Positions 40,101-52,100 of a DNA stretch of 64,000 nt are shown in pieces (position 1 is the stretch's first letter; each line of letters begins with the position of its first letter). This DNA is from Undaria pinnatifida. Lineage: Eukaryota; Sar; Phaeophyceae; Laminariales; Alariaceae. The translations under genes were made by a program, and so were the position numbers. Below the pieces are notes generated by a model. It made no database searches. It was not told the DNA's origin and was given only the letters and a program-made list of their open reading frames with translations. The stretch spans positions 8,700,338-8,764,337 of the forward strand of contig JABAKD010000025.1 in NCBI GenBank assembly GCA_012845835.1, in the 5' to 3' direction.

Positions 40101-43100
40101 TTTTAGACTGAACGTCTTCGCATCACCCTGTTGACCCTGGTATCTAGTACCATTAGTAGTTGTTAATATTATTATTACTAAGGGGAGTCACCGGTCTTTA
40201 TCCTCAATGAGGACATGCAACAACCCGTAACACGCGCGAGAGGAGTATCACGCACAGCTTGCACAGATGAGTTTCGACGAAAGTCCTTGATCTCACAGCT
40301 GCTGTTGTTTTTCATTTTACTTTATTTTTTATCCTCAGGCGGATGGGGAAAATAAGCTTAAGCTCGCCAGACTTCCACGTAATTTCATGCGCGTTGCGTG
40401 TCAATATAACTCAGTTGTATTCGCAATACAGCGCCAGCTGGCGTATCCTTCAATTCCCGTGGTACCGACAGCGCGAGCTATCCCTACCGGCGGCCACCGT
40501 TACTACTCCATCGGCGCAAGCTGCCATTGTTTACGGATTGGTGAGTATGTCGGCCCGACTTGGTCCCTGGGGATCAGATACGGTGGAGATAACTACCCGG
40601 AAAGTCATCCCTCCGGGTAGTACGGGACTTGCGCAAGGTCATCCACTAACAAAACCTCCGGCCATGAGAAAATTGCCTTCCGCCGGACTCGGTACAGTTA
40701 CTGTCCACCCTATGCGTTCGGGCGTTGGTCTGTCTTTAATATTTCGTAAAAAGATGTCTACTACTTCTCGCGCACTCTTTTTAGAAGGTTAAATACAGCT
40801 AGCTTATAATTTCACGTACGTTTGCGCAAAGTTTTTTTAGATATGCACGAAAATCCGTCAACGATGTATGATACATGTATGGCGGCTCCCCATGTGCAGA
40901 CCCGTACAAAGCGACGTTTGTGCTGCCCAGACCAACCCGACCCCGGACCTGACCCTGACCCCAGCCCAACCTTTTTGGGAGGCTCGAGGTCTGCTCTCGA
41001 GGTCGGCAGGGGCAGTACTGCTGTATTGAGTTTACGTGCAAATATGAAAAACCCTGCAAGTATGTACGTGCAATGAAACGCCTGGTGTGGAAAGACCCCG
41101 CTGCCGTTTTTCCTTTTGTAGGCCAATAGCCCCGCGGTCGAAAGATGCTGTGCCGCCAAAAGCTGAGTATTCCCCTGTTTTTGTTTGGTCCTGATTTACC
41201 CTGCCCCATAAGCTACCGGTCCTCTTGTAAGAAAAAAATCCCGCAAGAAAACCCCCGCCTGAGATTCCCGGGGCAATGGAAAATTCGGAGCGGTTAAATT
41301 GCGGACCTTAGCTATGTGCCGGAGATATTTAGATACAGCAGGGGTCCCCCAATAAGGCGGTATCCCGATATAAGGCGGTCCGAGTGAGGCGGTATCCCGA
41401 TATATGGCGGTCTGAGTAAGGCGGCATCCCGATATAAGGCGGTCTGAGTAAGGCGGTATCCCGCTATAAGGCGGTCGAATCGCTTGGCGCGACTCGGGAA
41501 TTGCACTCGTAACCTGGATTGAATAAGTCGGCTTCCCCCTATAGACGGTGGTCATGCTGCTCTCGCACACCAACGCTTTACTGGGGGACCCCTATACAGT
41601 GCTGCTGTAATGTGTCACGGACAGCTTGCTCAATGAAGTGTGGATCCATCTGGAGAAGTCGCAGTTACCAGGTTTTTCTTCTTTCTTTGTGAACCGGGTA
41701 TGGTCGCCCGACCCGCAACATGGCCTGCATCTCACGGGTCATTCGGAGTCTGGCGAGTCGGGTCGAATCGGGTCGGGTCGGGTCGACAGGGTTTGAAATC
41801 TCACGGTTCGGATCGGGTCGGGTCAGAAAGTTCTTCAAAACTCACGGGTCGCATCGGGTCAGGTACCCCGACCGGGCCCGACCCGACCCGCGAGGTTTGA
41901 CCTGATCCGTGAAAAGCCCTGGAATTATTGGCAGACCGGGACGGGTCTTTATCTGCGTCGGAAGGAGGCGCTCGATAGTGTTGTACTCTGTAATAGCGTA
42001 TGCTTGTGTTATTGGTGTATTGCTGTAATTGTTGGTGTTTTTCATATGTTTGTTATCTGATGTAGCACTCTGGAAGCCCGGGTGTGGCGACCAAAGACAT
42101 GAGAAGTGAGAAGTGACTATTAAAGACGCATGTTACGATAGGGGGTTGCAATTTTCGTGTCAACAGTTTTCTGAATGACGGGGCTCCTTAACCCAAAATT
42201 GTCGGAAATCGTCCATTTTCTTTTTTGCATGATTCTCGTTGTGTAACTAACTAGGCCATGGGATTTTTCGTCCGGTGTAGCAGTTTTGTTTTTCTCCAGA
42301 TCAGTTTTTGGGTTAAGAAGGACGTGTCTTGAGCTGTCTTAACCTCCTAAAGTGAGGGGTAGTATTAAGAAAAAATGTGGTGCGCCTCTATCGTAGCACG
42401 CGAAAAAGTGCCGTGGTGTATCTACCGTCTCCGTCAGTGCGCAGCGGTACGAGTGCGATTATGTCGTGCATCTTGCTTTATTACCGCAGTTCGGACACGA
42501 AAGGTGTCACCAACATCCAAGCAGCCCGCGTTGCTTCGAATGGTCGACGCTGTAAACGTTACACATCGTCACTTCTTGTTGGCCAGTTTTTTTTCCCTCT
42601 GACGTCCGAAATAGTTTAATGTTATTGGTCTACTGCTGTGACGGTTGGCTGATCAGGACGGGTGTCTGCGTCGGAAAGAGGTGCTCCACGATGTCGGAGA
42701 CAGCGATGTTGACCGATGCTTACCCTACTGCAAGCTGTACCGTCAGTTATTGTGTGCTAATCAGTATTTGAATGATCTCTGTTATTGGTCTACTTTTGTA
42801 ACTGTTAATAATGCTGTACTCTTATTGGTCTATCGCTGTAACGGTCGGCCAACCAGGACGGGTCTCTGCGTCGGAAGGAGGTGCTGAATGATGACGGAGA
42901 TGCGGTGGTGTTGGCAGACGCCCGAGGGAAAGAGGTTGCCGTGCTGGAGATACCGAGCCAACGGTAAGTTTACTCCTATTAAAACTGCCGACTTTAAATC
43001 ATTTTTTTCTAGCTTTTTTTTATCGCGGATCGGCTTCGGCGCCCCTCAACCCCTATCGAACTGCATCGATTTGTTTGGGGTAGATATCATTTTGAAAATA

Positions 43101-46100
43101 AACTTCTGAACACGTCGGCTGTGAGTTCGATAAATTTAGGGTCGATACTCATGTTTGCAAGCTGCGTAATGTATCTAGTTTTGCGAATACAATGTAGTAT
43201 TTGTAATTTTGTGTGGGCTCGTTTTCCCAGTAGAAAAAGGGTCAGTACTAGATAAGTATCCACGCGATTTCACCGGCACCACAGCCGCGGGCAACCGGCA
43301 CTATAGCGGAAACCGGCACTATAGAGTCAAAGTATTTCTGCAGTACTTATTGCAGGGGTCAAAAGGTTACCGCGCTGGAGATACCGAGCCAACGGTAGGT
43401 TTGCTCATAAGAGATATCGTGTCAACGATAAGTTTGAGACGATTCTATACCGCGCCTTGGGTGTATGTATAGCGCTGACTCTGCTTCACTGCGCGCTCCG
43501 CTCGCAGGCCATCGCTTTCACGAGTGAACGAAGTGTGACCCTCATGGCTATACATAATTTCGCCTTGTAGATTTGCTTGGCCGCACTTCTTCCGCACGTA
43601 CTTCAGTACAAACGCATATTCTCTGGAACAAATGTATAGACTAAACTATGGACTCGTGTTGGGCTGGTCGGCGATACGTGCCGGGTTACTTGCGCGGTGG
43701 GTAATTATTTTTTCATTAGTTTTCTATGGTTTTTTGTCCCCCTGATTATTTTTACATGCGACACCCCCGCGATTTCAGGCCAACCTCATCCCGGAGGAGA
43801 AGCTTGTAGGCTGCACTATGAGCTCGTTTGGCTTTGGCCTGGTCGGCGTAGCTTGCCCGGTTACTTACGCGGTGGCTAATTGCTTTGTCTTCTGTTTTTT
43901 TTTCAAGGGTTTTGTCCGCCGTTTCATCTTGCCGGGTTACTCGCGAGGTCGGTGGCTAAATATATGTATTGACCCGAAATTCGTCGAACGCACGGCTGAC
44001 GTCCTTGAAATATTTTTATAAAATGTTTTTAGGTCAGTTTTTACTAGAGTAAGTTTTAGGTCAGGGTTTACTAGAGTTTTGTCCCCTACGACACCCCCCC
44101 GGGAGCTCAAGCCAACCACGTCTCGAAGGGGAACCTTGTGTAGACTGAACTATGAACTCGTTTGAGAGGGCCGGTGTTGCTGGGGCGGTCGCTGATTATT
44201 TTTTCAGTAGTTTCCAATAGTTTCTTGTCCCTCTAGTCAACTTGCCACACCCCCGGGATTTGAAGCCACTTACTACTGTAGTTTGCCATGTTCCTTCAGC
44301 TGCAAACCGTGAATCAGCTCTAATTTCAAGTAGTTAATCCTCAAACCGAGGGTGCAAGTGGAGGTGAGTTTGTTGGAGATGTTCTCGTACTCGGTGTCGA
44401 CATATGCATGTAACCGTACTAGTGGGGGTTTCCACAAATACAGTGGGGATGGTTTTGTGGAAAACTTATATTCAGCAGTAGAGATATGTTGCTTGTGAGT
44501 CTTTCTGAGGTAGCTATTTACGCACTCTGGTTGCACTCTGGTTGGTCAAGGGTTAGCTAAGAAGCGGGTCAACCGACCTAGGGTATTTCCAAGCCACAGC
44601 ATCCCGATCCCACCGAATCGGTTGACCTAGAGTTTTTCCAAGCACAGCATCCAAGCCTGCCAAGCCAATCTAGAACCTACACATGCCACAGCACCCAAAC
44701 ACAGGCCACCCCATGGCCAGGGCTACGGTGGGGAGGGTACCCGTATTTCGTTGCACGGCAACGCACGCGAATGACACTCGCTAGGCAACGGGCTACACTG
44801 TAATTAGTGGCGCGACCTGACAAGCAATTCCACGCCGGTGCATACCGGAGGCAAGCATAAAAAAAAAACTAAGCCTAAGGCTGCAAGGGAATGGGGGAGC
44901 CACTCGAGCGAGTGGCTCCGAGCCGCGCAAAACCGAAAGCCTAGAAGCTACCGTCCTACCGTAGCCTTTTGTCCCATAACCCTTGCTGCGGTCAAAGGGG
45001 AACCTTTTTTTTTTCCTGGGGCCCCCCACTTTCGGAGCTCTGTGCCATGATTGGTCTCGAGTAAACGGAGGGAAGTGCAACCCGATAGATAAATCTACGA
45101 GTATGGCTTAGGTATGCCAAACATTAGTTCTTCGCAACAAGAATAAGCTTCTCTGGTGGTTTGGGTTAAGGAGCCCAGGAATGGCGTGGTCGGAAAGTGC
45201 TACCTCTATCCTGGCGCACGTCCCATAGCGTTCTGGTTCGGGTCGGGGCTAGGTTGAGGCCGGATGGTCGACTTTAGGCGCCAAAACAGTTCCCTAAGTG
45301 TTCTCTGTCAATGTGCCTCTAGGCCTCATTGTGTGAGAGGGTAGTCCTGTAGCAGGTTGAATCTCTTGCTTAAGATGGAGGTGTGGAGATACGCCGAGGT
45401 GGATTATGTGCGTAACCGCACGCTCTAGGGTCAGCAGCGAGGGAACGCCTCAGAGTGCCCTCGAGGAGCCAGGACGGCCTTGAAGGATTACAGTGATAGC
45501 GAGGCGGTACGATCTAGGGGATAGGGCCTGGTATCCACGATTGTATGATTTGTGATGCCTCCTCGCCAGTTGGCCGTGTCTCCAAGGGACGACGATAATG
45601 TATATGCAAACGTTTCCCTTTCTACGCCTGTACGTCCTGAGTGCTTTTTTGTGGACATAGCTCGGCCCGGCTATGCTACCAGTGCACGCAGAGTGTTGAT
45701 TTGCACGCAGAGTATTGGTTTGCGCGCACGAGTATTGGTTTTCGCGTAGAGCATTGGTTTGTCCGTAAAAGACGTTTGAGTACTGGTTTGCATATCGTGT
45801 AGTATTGGTTTGCGCATAATTGTATGGTTTGCACATGGTTGTGTCGATTTGCACTTAAGCTGCCATTTTCCTCCGTGTCCCCTCCCCCCTCCCCCACCTC
45901 CCCTCCTGCCCTCTCGATGTTCAGCGACGAGGACATGGTGGAAGGGGAGAAAGCGGTGGCCTACATGAAGCTACCTGGGGTTAAGCGCTCCCAGGCATGA
46001 GTTGTATGTGCTGTATGTGATGCATTCCTTAAACGGGTTGAGTGTGCTGTATGAGCTGCATGTATCAAGCGGGTTGTTCGTGTTGTATGAGTTGGATGTG

Positions 46101-49100
46101 GTGCGTGTGAAGGGGTGTAGGTGTTAGTGTACTGTATGTAGTATGTGTGCATAATACGTTGAATGTGTTCGACGAGTTGAGTGTGCCGCACGTAGTATGT
46201 GTGTTGTGTGTTGTATGCGTTACACGGGTTGAATGTGCTATATTTGCTGTGTGTTCAACGGGATAATGTACTATACCAGATATGTGCTATATGTGAGGTA
46301 TTTGGTGTGTGTTGTATGTGCTGTACACCAAGTATGTGTTAAACAGGTTTGGTGTACTGCATTTAATATATGTACCGTATGTGCGGCATGTGTTAGACGG
46401 GTTGAATGTTGGTATATATGTGCTGTATGTGTTCAACGGGATAATGCACTTTGCCAGATATGTGATGTACGTGCTGTATTTTTTTGTATGTGGTGCGTGT
46501 GATGTGGTGTACGTGGTGTACGTGCTTTTTTGCCGCATGTGCTGAATGTGACACACGTGCTGAGTGTGTGGTATGATATGAGTTGTCTGTGCTGCGTGTT
46601 GTATGTGTCATGTGCTGCGTGTTGTATGTGTCATGTGCTGCGTGTTGTATGTGTCAAATGTGTCAAATGTGCTAGATGTGCTGTTGTATGCGCTGTGTGT
46701 GTTGTATGCGCCGCGTGTATGCTGTATGTGCTATATTAGTTGTATGTGCTTTATGTGCTGCTTCAAAGAGTATATGTGTTGCATGTGCGTTATGTGCGTT
46801 ATGTGTTGTTTGTTGCGGTGTCGTGTGCGTTGTATGTGATGTACGTGCTTCGTGGATCTGCCTGGCGTCAAGCGCTCCCAAGTATGTCTTGTATGTGCTC
46901 TATGCACTACCTGGTACAGCATATTGCTGGTATTCCATATTTTTATGTCTTGTTGTACAACTCTTGCTTTTTGTTCTCCGCCTTTTGTTTTTTTTGTTGA
47001 TAGGTGCTGGCTCTGCGCACGCTGGTGCTGACCCTATGCTACCTCCGCCTGGCCTGCATCGCCATGGCCGCCTCCAAAAGTACTGTAAACCCGGACATTG
47101 CCCTCCTCGCCATGGCACTCGCCCATGCCCTTGATGTTCTTTGCCGGTACGCTGTTGTGCTGTTTTTTGTATGTTTTTGTTTGGTGTTATATGGTTTGTG
47201 TATGGCCTTCATTTTTTTTTGGGGGGGGGGGGGGCATCCCGTTAAGCCGGACATGGCCCTCTTCGCTGTCGCACTCGCCCACGCCTTCAGTATTCTTTGC
47301 CAGTTATTCGTTCGTGTTTTTTTTTCGCTTGATTGGTTTTCGCATGGTTTCGTATGGGGAGGAAGGGGGGAGAGAGTGAGATATAGTCGTTGGGGGGGTG
47401 GGGGTTCGACTCGTTAAGGTTGCATCGCCCTCCTTGCCATCGCGCATGCCTTTGGCATACTCCGCCAGTAAGGGCGGATGGAGGGGGGGGGAGGAGAGGG
47501 GAGGAGGGGGGGAGGGAAGGCGAGGGGGGCTCCGGCCATATTCCTTGCATCGACGGTGTTTTCTTTTTCGGGAGGGGTTGCCTTGGATGCGGGCATCGAG
47601 AAGGGGTTGAGAAGGGGGAGGGGGGGGGGCTGGCTGTGGCGTGGTCGTTGTTGTGTTGTTAATTGTGTGTTGTTCTTGTTTGTCGTCCTCGCCCTATCTT
47701 ATCGCCAGAATCTATTAATAGTGCATGGTCACAAGACAACCTCAGCGAAAAAAAAATGCTGAGCGAGATAAGAAACTAAGAAAACTTTGTGCAATATTTG
47801 GGGCAGGTGGGCTTCAAGTCAGCCCAGCGTACCAATGGATGACTTCGGCGTGGTCCTCGCCACCATGGGTGAGTCCGATGTTCCTAAGCCGAACGCCTCC
47901 TACGGTAGAGCTGGATCAACTTTTTTCTGGGGTTCCTCCCTGAAGGAACTCTGTACCCTTCTTAACCCAACAAAGCGATTTTGAGTAGACCGAAAATGCT
48001 AACCGATGGACAATCCCATGGCCTCGGTATATATATATATTGCAAAACAGAACAAGAACGTGTTACCTGGTATTAAATTATCATGTTTCATTGCAGGTGT
48101 GATGTTCACACTGTTTGGGGTGGTGTACCTCGTATGTGTTTCCGGTACCGGTATTGCCGTTGATGAGGTTTTACCACTGCTGTACCTGTATGTGTTAATA
48201 TTAGAAACCATCCGCCCACAAACCATCCTCCATGTACATGTTACAGCAGTATAGTAGAAAGTACAATAATATGTATATATATATTGGATTTCGCTTTAAC
48301 ACCTTTAGTAGTGCACAAGTTCCCTATTACCGGTACTACTTTAATAAGGTAGGCCAAACCGGTACCCTACTACTACCTAATAAAACGTCAATTAATGAGA
48401 GGTTATTATCAATAGCAATACATCAAAGTGGTCAGATAATAATTGGTATGTTAATTGGTTATACACGATAGGTAACATAATGCAATGCCATCTTATTATG
48501 TTGGGTTTTGGTTCAATGAAACTTACTTAAAAGACGGGCGATCGATTTAGTACGCAGCTTGCAAAGAATGTAGATGAGTAATGTAGATGAGTATCGACCC
48601 TGAAGTCGTCGAACTAACAGCTGACGTCGTTACAACATTTGTTAGCACTGGCGAATCTCAGCAGCTTGCTTTGAAGTGCGTGTGATTCCTACCTGTAGTA
48701 TTATTGTTGATGACTTTTTCGTCGTTGATGTTCGCTCTCCGGCAACATCGGTGGCGGTCGTATGTGTTCAAAGGATAAAATAACATACGCGTAAGAACGA
48801 GCGGCCGGCGGTGTCACGCAGCTTGCAAAAGACGAGGATAGGCCCTAAATTTGTCGAGCGCACAGCAGCTGAGATGTTTAGAATGTTTTTTTATGAAAAA
48901 AGAACGGCGTTCCTACGATATTTTGGGTTAATGCCTGTACAACTGGAATCCCTTTTTTTTTACAAATTTCCTTGAAGTTAGTATGGAGGGGAAATTGGGG
49001 GCTCTAATGGGGTTAAGGAGCCCCGTAATGCTGGAAAATATTTTCGCCAAGAAGGGGTATACATGTATACCACTTATCGTAGCTCGCGTCGGCGATAGTA

Positions 49101-52100
49101 CCCTGGAACGGGAACGGTCACATTCTGAAACGGTAAGCTAACGGGAGCGGTCGTATTCTGTATTCTGAAACGGTCGTCTTTTTGAAACAACTATCCTCTT
49201 TAATATCTCTAATCCTACTGGACTCCTCTCGAAGAGTGACCATGGCTCATTGAGAGGGCGGGGGGCAGTATTTTTATGATCCTGCGAAAAAAACCTGCAA
49301 AGTTGTTGTAGCGCCTCCTCTGCTGTTGAAAACCTGCCCCTCTCCTTGCAAATATGGTGAGTTACGTCTCCCGGTCACCGCGGACACCACGTCACGTCGG
49401 TCACGTCACCGTTTTTTTCCGTCACATTGCCGCAAGCCCCTGTCCCCTTGCTCTGTAAAAGCCTCCATATATAGATGGAAACCTCGTGGATTTTAGCTGC
49501 ACCGACCTATTAAGGAATACGCTACTTTCGACCAGGGTGGGAAAAAAATTGCGTCACTTCGCAGACTTCGAAACGGCCACTGAAAAAAACACAAAACAAA
49601 ATTGGCCCACTTTTCAATTTTTGCTTGGTAGATCAGGGACAATCCGTTCATGCCCCCGGGTTTAGCCGTCACTTGCCGTCACGCCACGTCACGCCAATGT
49701 CCTTTTGCGGTCACGTCACGTGCTAAACTACGGCCGCTTACAATATTTGTCTCCTTGTGCTGCAGGGGACCGTCTCGCCTCCCTGATAATTATTATATTG
49801 TCGCTGATTCTGCTCGTACACACCTAGTGTTTGACAATCTTGAGCAATTTATTTTGCACACCACTTATTTGGCAATGTGTCACGATTAATGTTATGTTTG
49901 CCGTCTGATAATGTGTAGCGTTTGTGTCGATAACAAAAAAATGATGTATGACATCAGCAGCAAAGACCACTACAACACAGTATTTTACTTTGTATTTTAA
50001 TTGCAGTGGGTGCCCCGACTTGAGACCGCCCGAGTTAAGGACATTCGGGAGTTAAGAGCGGCCAACTCGGCATGTCCCGCCTATACTAAAAGCTATATAT
50101 TTCCCACCTCAGATAAGAGCGGCCTACTCGGCATGTCCCGTCACATTAAAGGCTACATACTTCCCACTACGAATAAGAGCGATTTCTCGTTAAGAGCGCA
50201 TGCTTCGGCTTAGATCGGGGCGCTCTTAAATCGGGTACCCACTTTAAGACTGTAGACTCGAGGTTCCGAGACACTGGTTTGGGGACACCGTTTGGTAACG
50301 GATCTTCTCGGTGGCGGGATAACCTCCTCGAGATCTGGGCTGAGTCTAACTGGCGTGGTAGCCTTCATCGAGGATTACCGAGATGTTAGATTTACTCCAT
50401 GTCGGGGGCACGCCATAGAGGAGTTTCCGTATACACGTAGGCATGTTGCTGCTTCTTTTGGGAACCTGCCCCTTTACAACTAATGCCTTATCTGCCCTCC
50501 CATCTTGTGCTGCAGGGGACCGCCTCGCCTCCTTGGTAATTCTGGGGTCGCTGGTTCTGCTGGATACTGACGAACGCCACAGGCAGCTCTTCGGCGGCAT
50601 GCTTGCCTTGGACATAAGTAAGTACCTTTTTCGGTTATACGTTTTTTGGGAGAGGAAGCGTAGCTCAACTTTTTGTGTTTGAGGGGCGTACTATATATAC
50701 CTATTTGATTTGTTTCGGAGTGAATGTACCTTTTTGGTGGAGACCGCCTCGCTTCCTCGGTAACTCTGAGGTGGATGGTTCTGCTGGACGCTCACGAGTC
50801 CCACAGGCAGCTCTTCGGCGGAATGATGGCCCTAGATATAAGTGGGAGGCTTATCGTACCTTTTTTGTTTGTGAGAGGCGTATCTACGTGTATAGTACCT
50901 TTTTAGTGATCATGCCGTTTGGATATCATACATTGGTTATCGTGTGGTTCTGGTTAGCATACCTTCTTAGGTCGTGAAATGCCTTACACACAAGTGGGAA
51001 GCGTGTCATATATTTTTTGCGAGAGGCGTATCTACCACTAGAGTACCTTTTTTTGGTTGTCATGCCATTTGGGTATCATACCGTGTTGGGTGTCATCAGG
51101 TTATCATCCCGTTTTGGGTAGCATAGCTTTTTTAGGTGGTGAGAAGTGTATCATACCTTTCTCATTTTCTGAGTAATTGTGAACCATGTAACCACTGCAT
51201 CTCTTCCCACAGTAAAATCCGCCCGAGCGTCACCGCCAGCTCTTGGGCGGAATGATTGCCCTAGACATAACTGAGAGGCGTATCGTAGCGTATCTTTTTT
51301 CGTTTGTGGGAGGCGTAGCATACCTTTTTGCACGTGAGAGGCGTATCACACCGTTTTTGTTTTCTAGAGGCGTATACGTATGTCGTACCTTTTTTTGTCT
51401 GTGTGAGAGGCGCATCATGTGGTGCCTTTTTTTGTGAGAATCTGGTTCTGCTGGACACCACCGCCCGCTCTTCGGCAAAGTGCTCGCCCTAGACAGAATT
51501 GAGAAGAGTACCTGTTTCGCTGTGGGATGCGCAGCACATCTTTTTGGTTCGTCCGAGGCGTGCCATATCTTTTTTTTCGTTTTATCGTCGGAGTAAGTGT
51601 ACCTTTTTGGTTGGGACCGCCTCGCTTCCTTCGCAGTTCTGGGTCGCTGGTTCGGCTGGACACTAACTAGTGCCACTATCAGCTCTTTGGGGGAATGCTC
51701 GCCCCGTAGACATACACGAGAATACCTTATTTGTCTGTGAGGTGCGTGAAATACCTTTTTTTGGCTTGTGAGAGCGTACCATACTTGTTTTTGTTAGAGG
51801 CCCAGACTGATTCTACGATTGCCCCCCCCGAAAAAAAAACAGTGATTTTCTTCAACGAACGTTTTATGGCTGCTCGATACGAGAAAAGATACTATCGAAC
51901 GATGACGTCGGGGTGGCAAGGGGCGCCGTGTATCAGGAGATACGGCCGCCGGAAGCTGGTTTCGAAACCGGCGATTTCGTTAAAGAAAAGTTGGGGGGGC
52001 TACCGTAGTAAGACTCCCCATCGCCTGTACCTTTTCTGGTGTTTTGGAAGCGTGTTATGATTTTACATTGTGGTTTATGATGGAAGCACAACATATCTTC

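Noticed and set aside
46000-46900. CRISPR-like array
   Set aside because: Units are short, contiguous and variable with no unique spacers, and the genome is eukaryotic.
46233-47000. Cys/Val/Tyr-rich open frames
   Set aside because: They are produced by the TGTATGTGC satellite and lie in all frames. There is no domain or start context.
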